This document shows positions 13,140 to 25,120 of a stretch of 64,000 nucleotides of DNA, one piece after another. The stretch's first letter is position 1; each line of letters opens with the position of its first letter. The DNA is from Scolanthus callimorphus. Its lineage: Eukaryota; Cnidaria; Anthozoa; Actiniaria; Edwardsiidae. Location: the NCBI GenBank assembly GCA_033964015.1, contig CM066925.1, positions 8,098,435 through 8,162,434 of the forward strand. The letters are read 5' to 3'. Position numbers and translations under genes: made by a program. The notes below the pieces were generated by a model that did not search any database, was not told the origin of the DNA, and saw nothing but the letters and a program-made list of their open reading frames with translations.

Positions 13140-14034
13140 TTGTATTTGTATCCTTTCAGTACGTCCTAGTGCTGTGTAATGCCATTGGTACACCTCTGGA
13201 TTCAAAGTACATCGAGCTTGGTAAGTGATTTCTCAGATTCCCTAGTCACACTGATTCGTAAAAACTCATGCAAGCGTTCTATACAGTTGCGCTTGTCGTG
13301 AAGTCACTCTATGATTCAGTAGATCAATCTGGTTATTTTCCTTCCACCGGAAGAATATCTTTGTCTCCCGACCAAATGCAAGCGCGCGTCTAGGCCCTGT
13401 TTATATGGAGGAACTATTGGCTTGGGTAGCCGGGTGACCCGCTTTGGTGAGCTACCCTGGGCGAGACAGATTGTGATTCCTTTTTCTACAAAGCACAACG
13501 GGCTGTTTACGCGAGAAAACTAACAACGTTGGCTCGCTACTAGGCGGGTCACCCGCCTGCCTGCACCAACAGCTTCAAAGGCCGAGTGACCTGCTTAGCC
13601 GAGTACATATTTTGTTTCATATGAACACTTTGTCTTAGCTGCCCGGTCCAATTTTCACTTATGGATGTTTGGGAACGGTAGTTCCAATCGTTTACGATAA
13701 CGTGCAGCACTTTCCCTGGGTTTGGAGGACAATGTTTCGTCTCACGAACGAATAACCGGCTCCCTTGGGCCAAGTTCTCTCCATATCCAGGGCATACTGT
13801 GAGTCTAGCGCGAGTGGCACTGAAAATTCTGTGAAAGTTAAGGGGGCTCGGCAGGATACGTCGTGTATATATTTTTTCAACTCCAGAGCCTGTGTTCGTT
13901 GCTATGACGAAGAGTTACGTGGTCGCCTCATCCAAGGAAGCGTTCTACACATGGCAGTACCGCAGTCCAAAAAAACTGACGGCGCTGGAGTTACAGGTCC
14001 CAGCACGGCGTAAGGATGTGAGGGAAAGGTGAGT

Positions 14035-14222
14035 GGCAAGTAACACGGAATTTCTGCAGAACCCATCCATGGGAAAAGCTGAATTTCCCATGGTAGAAGA
14101 ATGGAAAGTGTTCGGATTTCCCATGGCTATCCTTGTGAATTCCGAACACTTCCCATGTGTGTGCCTTGGGAAATTCAGCTTTTCCAACGGATGGGTTTCT
14201 GCAGAAATTCCCTGTGGAAACA
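14035..14222. repeat. Hairpin after exon 14 (copy 1)
   Basis: GGAATTTCTGCAGAACCCAT pairs with ATGGGTTTCTGCAGAAATTCC across about 180 bases, with inner GAAAAGCTGAATTTCCCA and GTTCGGA/TCCGAAC pairs. It begins within ten bases of the exon 14 donor. Confidence 0.75.
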
Positions 14223-14530
14223 GTCTATGGGAACCTCATCTAGATAAAAATTAAGCACAAAAAACGCGAGCTCTGAATGGTGGGTAGGTCGTGTGTGATT
14301 AGAGTACATACGTGCGATTGACGTGACCGAGTTTGAAATGCGCACACTGTTTTGGCTTTATTTTGTAAACATCATTGATGTTGTTGTATAACACAAATAG
14401 ATAACACAGTAGACGTCACAGCGTGTCACGACAACAGTCACGCAACGTTGTTTTGTCACGCCTCGCTGTCACCTGTGTATCTATTGGTGAGCTGATTTCA
14501 TATGATTGTGAAACGCACGGAATAATGATA

Positions 14531-15124
14531 TTTATTATTCAGCACATCGATGCACTGCCCAAATATGGTCATTGGAACGCCAATAGCTGTGTACATGACA
14601 GCTATCCTGCGATATCTTGCATAATTGTTTTTAAAAATTTCTTCCGTGATTCGTGAAAAGCGTTTTCATAACTCCGTGATCCGTGAAATAACGAAAAATC
14701 GGTCCGTGATTCGTGATCGCTACCCCCCCCCCCCCCCCCCCCCCTTCACCCCCCTGTTTAGATGCGCAGTTGCGTGACAGCCTCTCTTTAAGTGTTCGTC
14801 CAAGTCTGACTGTTTGAATACGAATATTGCCAATTATTATTCAGCACTGCGATGCACTGCCCAAATATGGTCATTGGAACGCCAATAGCTGTCTTCTGTA
14901 CATGACATCTATCCTGCGATATCCGTCTCTGAGGAAAATATGATATTTTGAGCTCGTAAATAATACACAAAAGTCATGTTTTTCGGGGGGGTTTTGTGCT
15001 ATCGATGTGCTGAATAATAAAACCATTATCCTGCTCGATTATGCAGAATATCGTCTGATTTTAGCCAACTCGTCGGCTAAGTATCAGACGATATTCTGCG
15101 CATTCTCGCAGGATAATGGTTAAA
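14531..15124. mobile_element. Two adjacent foldback elements in intron 14 (copy 1 only)
   Basis: The first (about 14531-15018) begins TTATTATTCAGCACATCGAT and ends with its complement. The second (15021-15119) is a palindrome, ACCATTATCCTGC to GCAGGATAATGGT with inner arms CAGAATATCGTCTGA. Copy 2 goes directly from GATATA to TATTCT at about 47880. One insertion carrying both, or one inside the other, is possible. Confidence 0.55.
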
Positions 15125-15594
15125 TATTCTATTTGTAACATTTGAACGATTCTAACTATAACCAGTAACATCAGTACCGTGCTAATTGTTGAGTAATGGT
15201 AACAAAATAAATGACGCGAGACAAATCAATACTATAAAGAAAAGGTTACAAAACTTTGAAATAAACACTTGAATTGAATGGCCAAACCGGTTTTCGGTGA
15301 AAATGTTGGCACGCCCATGTTGGAGATTGTGCTGCTGCATATTTCTCTGTTGTTAGGATGCTTCAGATGAGATAAGTGTTGTTTGATGGGCCATTATACT
15401 AAAATTTTTCTTAATTGTTTTAAAAGTAGTCCAATAAATCATGTATTATTATTTTCAGTGAGGAGTATGCAGTCTTTAAATATTAATGTTATAGCTTAAA
15501 GTCGTTGTTCGCGCTCCTCATTTTCAAAACGTTTTGTGATTTTTTTTCTGTTCCACTAGTCAAACCATCCCTTGCCTTGTTTCGCCTAGTGCAG

Positions 15595-16042
15595 TAAGCT
15601 CAGATAAATTATGCCGGCATAATTTTGAGCATAATACTATAGTTGGAGCATGGAGCATAATGCCGGCATAATGCTCATGTTTTTCTGAAAAAAATATTGA
15701 AATAGCACTGACGACTTCTGCTGTGATCGCGCGTGCTTCTGATTTATCCTTTTCTGTTCTCTGTTTTCAAATAAAACCAACATTTCATGCAACATTAGTG
15801 AGTGCAGTCTGTTTTGATCATTCCGAGAAAGGATTTTATGTTTCAAAGGCTTGGCTGCTACTGGTACCTGGTTGCCAAGGTTTTTTTTTTCATAAAAGGG
15901 CAGGGGAAAGTGCGTGGAAAAAAAAAATATACGTGAGTATAATGTTTTTTTCAAGCATAATTTTGGGCATAATGCTATGTTTTTGGGAGCAATGCTCAAA
16001 AGCATAATACTCGAATTTTCGAGCATAATTTATCTGACCCTA
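15595..16042. mobile_element. hAT-like non-autonomous element (copy 1 only)
   Basis: Flanked by the 8-base duplication TAGTGCAG (15587-15594 and 16043-16050); copy 2 has the single empty site at the start of its minisatellite. The ends TAAGCTCAGATAAATTATGC and the complement of TAGGGTCAGATAAATTATGC are inverted repeats. The interior repeats GCATAAT motifs. Eight-base duplications fit hAT. Confidence 0.75.
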
Positions 16043-16046
16043 TAGT

Positions 16047-16775
16047 GCAGTCGACGACGGAAACCTATTCGACTGCACGAGGCGAAACAAAGCAAGGACC
16101 TGATTGGCTTAGTAGTTTGACTGTCGCGACGGAAACCCAGTCGACTGCACGCGGCGAAACAAGGCAAGGACCTGATTGGCTTAGTAGTTTGACTGTCGCG
16201 ACGAAAACCCAGTCGACTGCACGCGGCGAAACAAGACAAGGACCTGATTGGCTTAGTAGTTTGACTGTCGCGACGGAAACCCAGTCGACTGCACGCGGCG
16301 AAACAAGGCAAGGACCTGATTGGCTTAGTAGTTTGACTGTCGCGACGAAAACCCAGTCGACTGCACGCGGCGAAACAAGGCAAGGACCTGATTGGCTTAG
16401 TAGTTTGACTGTCGCGACGGTAACCCAGTCGACTGCACGCGGCGAAGCAAGGCAAGGACCTGATTGGCTTAGTAGTTTGACTGTCGCGACGAAAACCCAG
16501 TCGACTGCACGCGGCGAAACAAGACAAGGACCTGATTGGCTTAGTAGTTTGACTGTCGCGACGGAAACCCAGTCGACTGCACGCGGCGAAACAAGGCAAG
16601 GACCTGATTGGCTTAGTAGTTTGACTGTCGCGACGAAAACCCAGTCGACTGCACGCGGCGAAACAAGGCAAGGACCTGATTGGCTTAGTAGTTTGACTGT
16701 CGCGACGGTAACCCAGTCGACTGCACGCGGCGAAGTAAGGCAAGGACCTGATTGGCTTAGTAGTTTGACTGGCAG
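16047..16775 (+). repeat. 72-bp minisatellite, about 10 units, intron 14 of copy 1
   Basis: Unit contains CAGTCGACTGCACG, GGCGAAACAAGGCAAGGACC and TGATTGGCTTAGTAGTTTGACTG. As 72 is divisible by three and the unit lacks stops, several frames stay open; these are not genes. Three junction variants (GACGGAAAC, GACGAAAAC, GACGGTAAC) occur in the order E, K, E, K, V, K, E, K, V, so the last eight units are a four-unit block of 288 bp present twice. Confidence 0.9.
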
Positions 16776-17377
16776 AACAGAAAAGGCAAAATGAACAGCA
16801 GTGCGAGCAGCGGTTTGGGTTGTTAAGCAAACATTTTTCAAACACTTTTTTGTCGATGTAATAATTATTAACTGTTTATTTTCCATCACTAAAGCGGCGA
16901 GGGCGCCACGGTTCACACTCCTGCCTACACTAATCTTAGGTAAGAAACTAAACAGCAACAACAACTAAAATAAATAAATAAATAAATAAACGGCCTCTAA
17001 AGCATCTCTACAGTAAAGTGTATTTAGTGTTGTTCCTTGTACTGTTTCCTCTTCGCAGATAAGTGTGTATACTAATTTAATTACTCGCGATAAAAAACAA
17101 CGTCAGCGAGCAAGCTAGTGTCACAAGGGTTCTGTATTTTTATACCTATCAGGATGTTTCATATTGACGACGTCCCATCTGGAGCAGGCGAGGGAATCAA
17201 GGACATCAGAAAAGCCTTAGCGGTAAATAAATATCTAAATGCCAATGAATTGTTTCGGGCCGACTTCCCACAGACGTGCGGCTCACAAGCGGGTCTCGAA
17301 CGGTGCCAAGCGGCCCGATAAGCGCAGGCACTGAGGGTGATCACTGCCGGGGGTTTATTACGTCCTTAGTGCTTTAA

Positions 17378-17789
17378 AAGGGCACTGTCACCATTTTACT
17401 CGATTTTAGGGTAAATTTAGGTACCTCAAATGCAGTCAGAGTCACAAGAATTGAGCAAAATAATCGTCTAGGTTTGTTAAATAACCTTTCAGTTACAAGA
17501 TGAGTAAAAATTTGGGGTACTTTCGTGCGTTATCGAGCAGATGGAATTGGATTGTGAAATGACATTTTTAATTTCGTATCAGGCTGAACAGTTTTCAAAC
17601 TTGGAAATTTGATAGCAAAAGCTGTTAAATCTTACGTAAGAATGCCTATATAGTTGAAATTTCAGTTCCTTTCTCTTTCTAGGGCATAATAACAGTAAAC
17701 ATAGGATTCTGAGTTGGTTTATGTAGATCACTGGTCATATTTTATAATATTTTGTTGAAACAACCCGGGGACTCGGTGACAGTGCCCCT
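17378..17789. mobile_element. TTAA-flanked MITE in intron 15 (copy 1 only)
   Basis: TTAA at 17374-17377 and 17790-17793. Ends AAGGGCACTGTCACC and GGTGACAGTGCCCCT are inverted repeats. The empty site in copy 2 is the TTAA at 49924-49927. piggyBac or Kolobok type; non-coding. Confidence 0.8.
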
Positions 17790-17833
17790 TTAACGTCCCC
17801 TCTGAAACTCGGTAGGATAGTGAAGACGAGACG

Positions 17834-17865
<32 letters not shown>

Positions 17866-18146
17866 TGAAAAAAGTAGCACAAATTTTAACTCACAATTTG
17901 AACCAGTGCATTCATGATTAATATTTCTAGTTCTGTTGACCTTCTATGTCATTAACTTTCATTTTCCTACCAGCCCACACAAGACCCCATCTGCTGTATC
18001 TGCGCTTCAGAGAAGATGCTGGTTGTGGTGAGTGAGACGTGAAGTATACAGTTTGCTGCATGTTGACATTTAACCTGTATAAACGATGCCACCATTGTGA
18101 CAATGTACCAATGCCTAGTCTTCTTGCGTTTTTTCTTCAATTCTAA

Positions 18147-18400
18147 AGGCTCGTCCACACGGTGCGATCTTAGCTGCGATTTGAGGTGCGATTTCTGCGG
18201 CGACCGTCGATGTCACCGGCCGGCGATTTGGCTCTGCGATATTTGTCAGTTTGTTGGCGATCTGAAGAAATCGCACCCGCATCGCAGTGAACGACGTCGC
18301 GGCGTCTCCATAAGATCGCCGACCGTTCACACCGCGCGACGTGACATCGCCATGGGATCGCCACAAAAATCGCTCCTCAAATCGCCGTGTGAACGGGCCT
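18147..18400. mobile_element. Harbinger-like MITE in intron 16 (copy 1)
   Basis: Ends AGGCTCGTCCACACGG and CCGTGTGAACGGGCCT are inverted repeats flanked by TAA on both sides, the PIF/Harbinger target. The interior is dense in GCGATTTG/CAAATCGC motifs. Present in both copies, so older than the duplication or haplotype split. Confidence 0.7.
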
Positions 18401-18693
18401 TAAGTGTCCTGAACGCGTTATTCTTTTTAGATTGAAGCTTAGTACCACTTTGCTGCTAGATTAGATACATCTAATTAGTCAATGCGTTTAAATGCTGATT
18501 CAAGTCACCATGACTTTGGGACGGTGTCCTTTTTAGGCCCATTGTTTATTCCAATATTCTGTACAAAATCTCCCATAATAAAGTAAACTAGTCAGTTTGC
18601 GCTTAATAATGGAAAAAATCTGGATTTCCACTGTACTCCTGGAAAGGCCTTAAGAATTCGAGCGCAAAACCCTTGAAATCAACCCTCGCAATG

Positions 18694-18909
18694 CAGGGCT
18701 GGAATTAACTTGTTTTCTTGGTCGCCAGCTGGCGACCAATTGCAAAAACCTGGTCGCCTGAACATAACTTTTGGTCGCCAGGTATCATCAAGCTTGAAAA
18801 GAGTAACAAAATATTTGGTCGCCAGCTGGTGCCTAAGTTGACATTTTTGGTCGCCTAACCCTGATTTGTGGTCGCACAGGCGACCAGCTGGTCGCAATTT
18901 CAAGCCCTG
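18694..18909. mobile_element. Terminal-inverted-repeat element GGTCGCCAGCTGGCGACC (copy 1)
   Basis: Ends CAGGGCTGGAATT and AATTTCAAGCCCTG resemble hAT-type termini. The interior repeats GGTCGCC and CAGCTGG in both orientations. Present in both copies; no clear target duplication. Confidence 0.5.
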
Positions 18910-18975
18910 CAATAGCAAAAGTTGTCCATGAAAACGCCTGGAAAAAGTAAAAAGAGGCCATATAAAACCGTTTTT

Positions 18976-20537
18976 GAAGCTATTTGTAAAACAAATATGC
19001 TTCCTTAGTTGGCGCTACTGTGAATGTGTTTCTATCTGCCTAGCTGCCTATCTGCCTATCTGCGGTGTTTGTCATGGCGAACAATGGACTTTCTTTTTGG
19101 CGGACGGTACTTCATATTACTCGATTTCGCAACCCATTTACAATGCAACTTGTATTGGGACCTCTCCATGTTGACAGTGCACAAGCGGGGTCTTGTTTCT
19201 GCAACAGGGGGAGGGAGGGACAATTTTGTCCAACTCAGCTATGGTTTAGACGTATCCAGAGACGCCATCTTGAATTTACAAAATGTGAAGCAAAATAGCC
19301 TATATCTTAGCTTTAAACTCACTTTACAAAGCAGGATTTCTGACAGATAGACGAAGTAGAGTTGTGTGAAGATTCTGACATGGATATCCAAGTTCGTTCG
19401 TTCCGAGAAGCACTTAAAAATGGTGGGTTTTATGCTTAGCCTTAGCTTTACTCGATAAATAAACCGGTAGGTCCAAATGCAGACCAGAAAATGCAGACCG
19501 GAAAATGCAGACCAGAAAATGCAAATAGAGTCTCTGGCCCGATAAAGCCCGATAGATTTTTACATCCCTTATAGATTTTCATATCCCGATATATGTTTTG
19601 AAGTAGGCGGCTGCTCAAAAAGATTAGCAGGCTGCAAAGAAAAACTGATGGCCGACATGATGCAAATTTCGTAGCTTCAAAGCAACAAGTTTAGTTTCCT
19701 CGCCAAGCCAATTCTGACTCAGACTCAAGGATTCCAGTTTTAGTTTATTTTAGCAAACAATGAGGTGAGCTTTCAGGCTGCACTTAACAAAATTCTGTGG
19801 TATAAAAAATAAAAATAAATTTTATACTTGGAAGTTTATAGTTTGGCTGAGAAGTGGACCAGGGGCAGATACAGGGGGGATTGGGGGGATTTCCACCACC
19901 CCCCATCCCCCCTTTTCTCATCTTTCTGGTATATTCTTTGTATTAGCAACCCCCCTTGTTTTGAAATGTCTGGTACATTTTTTGTATTATCAACCCCCAT
20001 TTTTCATTTCTTGATCCGCCACTGGTGGATTATTTGTTCCTGGGATTTGTTTGTTGTCCGAGCTGGTCTCAGAGCTTGGTTTTCAATGTAGCCTCCATGA
20101 AACTCTTTCAAATAAAACTCCAAAATGAAGACAAAGACCTGACATTTAGGCGACATGTATCATGCTACCAAAACAGAGAATACTTGGTAAAGTCAACTAG
20201 TAACTTTATTTTTACTTACACCCATAAGATCACACTATGGTTTATTTGCCATCTAAGGGCCTTTACATGGGAAGGGATATGCCTCATGGGGAGGATAACG
20301 AAACAAAATAAGTTATCCCTCATAGGAGTGACATCGCTCCCCATGTAAACTCCCCCTAATGAAAACTGGATCTTGTCACCTTTGAGGCAGGGCTCGAAAT
20401 TGTAGCCGATATGAATGTAAATATGCTTAGATTTTTTTTGTTTTAGCCCTAACGCACCTAAATTTGGGGGACATTGTCTAAAATTGTCAAACTATGCAGA
20501 AAATTGATTTCAAGTCCTGCCATATTACAAACTCACA

Positions 20538-20584
<47 letters not shown>

Positions 20585-21253
20585 ATGAAGACCTGAAAAC
20601 AAAGACCCATTAGACCTGCTGGGAGCCAGGAAGTGCAGAACCCCTGGAAAATGACAGATAGTTTGGCTCACAGGCACCAGGGGGTCTGCAGTTTTCCTGT
20701 GTCTCAGGTAATGGGTCTTAGTTTTTCCATGACCACTCAACGGGTATTTCTTCAACAGCATTTTGACCCTTGAAGACCATCAGAGTCCAAGCTAATAAAA
20801 TGTTAATTTGTAAGAAACAATATTGTTCAAGAAAATGTGAGCCACTGCTTTGAAACAGTATACCTATAGCTTGTAGTGTTTAAAAGAATTACCAAAACTT
20901 GCTAAAATTGTGATTTCTCTAAAACGTAACTGGCAAAAATGTATCCTAAGTTAACCGAAGTCTCCTTTGCTCTGGTCCAAAAGTATCCTCAACGAGAGCC
21001 AGATGTCATATAACACTTGTTTGACGCGTACTACCCGGATCTGGTAATGTATTTAACATTCCAGGGGTTATTGAACATTTTCACATCCCAAAGACCAACC
21101 AGAATCACTAACCAGATCTGGTTAGTGTCATGCAACCTGTATGGACTTATCTGGGGCTATGTTGCTCACACCTCTCTTTTGCAGATGAAACTTTTGGACG
21201 AACAAGACCCTTGCAAATAGCTTCCCGTACGCATTGCGTACCTATGTTTTTTT
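18976..21253. other. 2.3-kb intron 16 segment present only in copy 1
   Basis: Copy 2 joins AAAACCGTTTTT straight to TTAAGTCGG at about 51140, whereas copy 1 has 2.3 kb here. It contains a G homopolymer of about 45 (20538-20583), an element with CCAGGGGCAGATACAGGGG and GATCCGCCACTGG ends (about 19858-20030), and GGGGAGGATAACG/TTATCCCTC inverted sequence (20255-20350). Insertion in copy 1 or deletion in copy 2 cannot be told apart. No gene seen. Confidence 0.7.
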
Positions 21254-22631
21254 AAGTCGGAGCTTACGAGCTATTTTCCATTTTTCGAACCATTTTCCTC
21301 AGTATCTTTCGTCTCGTATTTTTCTCTCTATAGGGTCGTGAATCAGGAACATTCCACCGCTACTCTCTACCTAAGCTAGCATTGAGATGAAGCACGTCCT
21401 GAACTGCCGGCCACACCAACTGTCGCTCAATTGCTCTTCCACGTAAGTAGTCACTCACGCACAGCCAATGTTAAAGGCTGGTTTTTATACAGCTATTTCA
21501 AAAACGTTGTCGGAAGCCGAAGTTGTCTTGGTAGGAGGTCTTCAATCGGCTCACTGCTTGAGTACGACGCTAATGAACTACTCGAGACTTTACTAGTTTG
21601 ATACAAAGCTCTCTTTCGTAGAATTTAGCACTCTGACCAGCGAGGTATCGTCAAAATAGGATATTTAGTTTCTACCTGTACTGCGTTTCGGTCTGGGCGC
21701 GTAGCGTAGGCTTGAGCGCTCACAAGACCGACAAGCTTTATTGAAATAGCTGTGTCCATGTGGTTCTCGCCCACTACGATGTTAGGAGTGTTGGGTGACA
21801 TTCCTAACCTGGGAACCAGAAACTGAAACTCTGCACAAACTCTGTTTGTGTTGTTTATGAGAAACTCATAGCTCGGGCAACTCAGAGCTGGCTTCAGCTT
21901 CGCTTTGCTCCTCGTGGCAAAGTCAAAATTCCTGGGCACGTTTGTGGAAGTCGGCGTTCAGTCGTTTTGTTTTCTCCCGCAACGAGTATTGGAGTGTAGG
22001 AAGAAAAAACGGTTGAAATTCAGGCTACCTCTCTTTGCATTGAAATGTAAAACTCATATAGAAGTATGTATTTATTTCTGTCATCTCCTTCCTTTACAGG
22101 CGTCTCGCAATCATTGACATTTCTGGCGTCTTGACGTTTTTGACCTGGTAAGTTTGTTGTGGCCTGTTTGTTGTGTTGTTGTGGCCTTTGGAGTTCCATG
22201 TTATATCTCCTGTTATTTGTCAGCTGTTTAATTTCCTCTGAACTGTATCGACTGAGCTCTCGATCTCTGCCTGGCACATCAACAATGGATGACATCAGTG
22301 TAAACAGAGCTATATAACTAATAAATAACAGTACTCCATGCTATCCAGTTAAGGAAAAAGATATTGAATTCGAAAACCCCTTGTCCCTCGCCAGTGCCTT
22401 GTCAAATTTTGGAGTTCCTTTAAATTTTAACTACATTTTATAGGTTGTCGCATATGGTAGGCAAAAACATATTTCACGCGAATAATTATACTAAATCGGG
22501 ATGTTTTTATTTGCATTCAATAGGATGTTCGTAAGACAGACCCAGCCAGAAATGAGACGGTTATAGGGGAACACCTCAAGTTTGAACGAAAAGACGTGTG
22601 GGACATGAAATGGGCCGATGTAAGTTGTGTT

Positions 22632-22633
22632 GA

Positions 22634-22667
<34 letters not shown>

Positions 22668-22729
22668 ATTGTTGTTGTTGTTGTTGCTGTTGCTGTTGTT
22701 GCTGTTGTTGTTGTTGTTACTGTTGTTGT

Positions 22730-22770
<41 letters not shown>

Positions 22771-22780
22771 TTGTTGCTGC

Positions 22781-22846
<66 letters not shown>

Positions 22847-23006
22847 CGCTGTCGCTGTTGCTGTTGCTGTTGCTGCTGCTGTTGTTGCTGTTGTTGTTGC
22901 TGTTGTTGTTTCTGTTAATGTTGCTGTTGCTGTTGCTGCTGCTGTTGTTGTTGCTGTTGTTGTTGTTGTTTTTGTTGTGTGGTTGTTGTCGCTGCTGTTG
23001 TTGTTT
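22632..23006 (+). repeat. TTG/CTG trinucleotide array in intron 19 (copy 1)
   Basis: About 375 bases of GTT and GCT triplets starting within ten bases of the exon 19 donor. Long Leu, Val/Ala or Asn/Ser frames across it are artefacts of the repeat. Confidence 0.95.
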
Positions 23007-24004
23007 CATAAAAGCCCGTTCACACGCTGCGATTTGAGGTGAATGTGATGTTTCTTCGGCGGTTCATGTCGCGCGGTGTTTGCAGTCGATTTGGCTCTGC
23101 GATATTTGTCATTTTATTGTTGATCTGAAGAAATCGCACCCGCATCACAGTGAAACATGTCAAAACGCCTGCGACGTTTTATAAATCTTGTGATTTATCA
23201 ATACACTGTCCGCTCTATTGTGTCTTTTCTAAAATACAGGACAACTCGGAGCTGTTTGCAATGATGGAGAAAACCCGGATGTACATCTTCCGAAACTTGG
23301 ATCCCGAGGTATGATGGAAGTGATATTAGCCATTTGCATGCAGTTGTAAAGTTTATCTTTTCTTTTCCACCTCCCCTCAATCGTTTTTTTTTTTTTGCTC
23401 GCTCCAAGACCACCCGTCAAATAGTGTGGAGTCGCTTACTCTTTGTGAGCTCTTCCTATTTTCGAATACTAGAGATGACCGTCGTATTTTTACCGAGCTG
23501 TCAGAACGACCTTCCCGTTTAATCGCCGGAATGCGAGACAAAAAAAGTTCAAACACAAAACTTTGATAAATGCAGCTTGAAGCTCATCTCATGTCAGAAT
23601 TGGCTTGGCGAGGAAACTACTTGTTCCGTCGAGGCTACGAAATTCGCATGTTGGCCGTCAGGCTTTCTTTTGCTGCCGGCCACTTTTTTGAGCAGCCGCC
23701 TACTTCAAAACAGCTCTGTTTTTTAGGGGTTAAAATCTAAGCAAATTACGTATCTTAAATATCATTCTACTTGTTATCGTGTTATTTCGGATTTATTAGT
23801 AGAGAAAATTTGTTGTCGCTACAAGTCAAGTAGGTTGATTTTAAGATTGTTTTTCTGGATTCATGACGGTCATTTTTAAGTGCCACTCAAGGCAGAAATC
23901 AACCACATTTCATCAAAAAAATCAATTATCCAAGGGAACAGTAGCGAAAGAAAATGTGTTTTGCGTGCGTCGTGAAGATTTTATTAATTTTTTTATTATA
24001 TAAA

Positions 24005-24566
24005 CACCAATGAAATACCAGGTGAAACTTTCTGGGTGAGGTACCTAACGTTTTCGGACAAAATACGATGGGCCATTTTATTATAAATTTGCTAATAAAT
24101 TAAAATCGCCAAGAATGACTGGCCTTGTAAATGATTCCTTGTATGACATACGATGTTTTTTTGTAATTTTCAAATAAGAGAGCAATATAGCTTACTTGTA
24201 GACATTTATACCATTTTTAAAATCTGGTAATCCATATGCCACATGCGAATATAATAAATTTACAATATTACTTGCTGCTTGCCGTCATTTCTTCTTGTTG
24301 TTTTTGGATTTGCAACTCAAAACGAAACGAGTCAAAACGAAACGATAAAGTTAAATCTTTTTTTCGCTTTGTATAAAGTTGTGCAGTGTTTTACTTGCAC
24401 AGTTATCTTGCTCGGGCGCCCGGAAAAAAAACTCGAAAAGCTGCCTCGGGAGTTTCGAGAAACGGGCTCTAACCCCTGAGGCAGTGCTTTATATTCGTCA
24501 ATGCATCACAATTCGGGCAGAACGAACGACAAGTACAAACGACATGAAGGACCGTTCTCATTATTA
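24005..24566. other. Junction of WDR35 copy 1 with unique sequence
   Basis: Similarity to copy 2 ends in an AT-rich tract (TTATTAATTTTTTTATTATA, against the like tract at 59445-59458). From here to the MITE at 24567 no gene or repeat was recognised. Confidence 0.6.
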
Positions 24567-24910
24567 GAGACCTTACGCTGCGACGACGGCAACGAGGACG
24601 ACAACGGCAGAGAACAATACACTTACAGAGCACAAAGCGCGCACGTGCAAATGTATGAAATAAATGCATTTCAACCGTTTTTGTCAGAACTAGGACGTGA
24701 AACTGCTTTGTTTTACGTTCTGACTAAAACGTGAGTGCGGCTACCGAGGTTGTCAAAGTTTTGTTTGACATGATTGCACCTGGGTGTCAATTTACTGTTA
24801 TCAAAGTTGGAATGCAATGGTGAATTCCAAACTATTGTTGCATAGAAAGAGCAGACAAAGTTCTGTGAAATGTCGTCGTCCTCGTTGCCGTCCTCACTGC
24901 GTAAGGTCTC
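24567..24910. mobile_element. TA-flanked MITE (mariner-like)
   Basis: GAGACCTTACGC at the left and GCGTAAGGTCTC at the right, with TA on both sides. The inverted repeats extend about 40 bases and are rich in GACGACGGCAACGAGGACG. Located just beyond the end of duplicated sequence, in the unique region. Confidence 0.7.
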
Positions 24911-25120
24911 TACTATTTTTTTTTTTTGGGGGGGGGGAGTCTCTTAACTTTCAGGTGTGAAACATAGGGGATATTTTAATATCACATTTCATCTGTCATT
25001 AATAGTTATGTCAATAGTTAGTCAATCAGCAGATCAGAACGGATCGAGTTACGTAATCACGTTGCAATTATGCTAATCAGCACAGTATGCTTCGCCTCCA
25101 AAACACGCAATCCTATAAAT

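Noticed and set aside
16030..16964. Long open frames in several frames across the 72-bp repeat
   Set aside because: They exist because the unit is a multiple of three without stops; the intron lies between well-defined WDR35 exons 14 and 15, and no frame has a recognisable domain.
20525..20761. Proline-rich frame
   Set aside because: Comes from a homopolymer of about 45 G; the region lies in an intron of copy 1.
22491..23042. Poly-Leu, Val/Ala and Asn/Ser proteins
   Set aside because: All are translations of the TTG/CTG intronic array.
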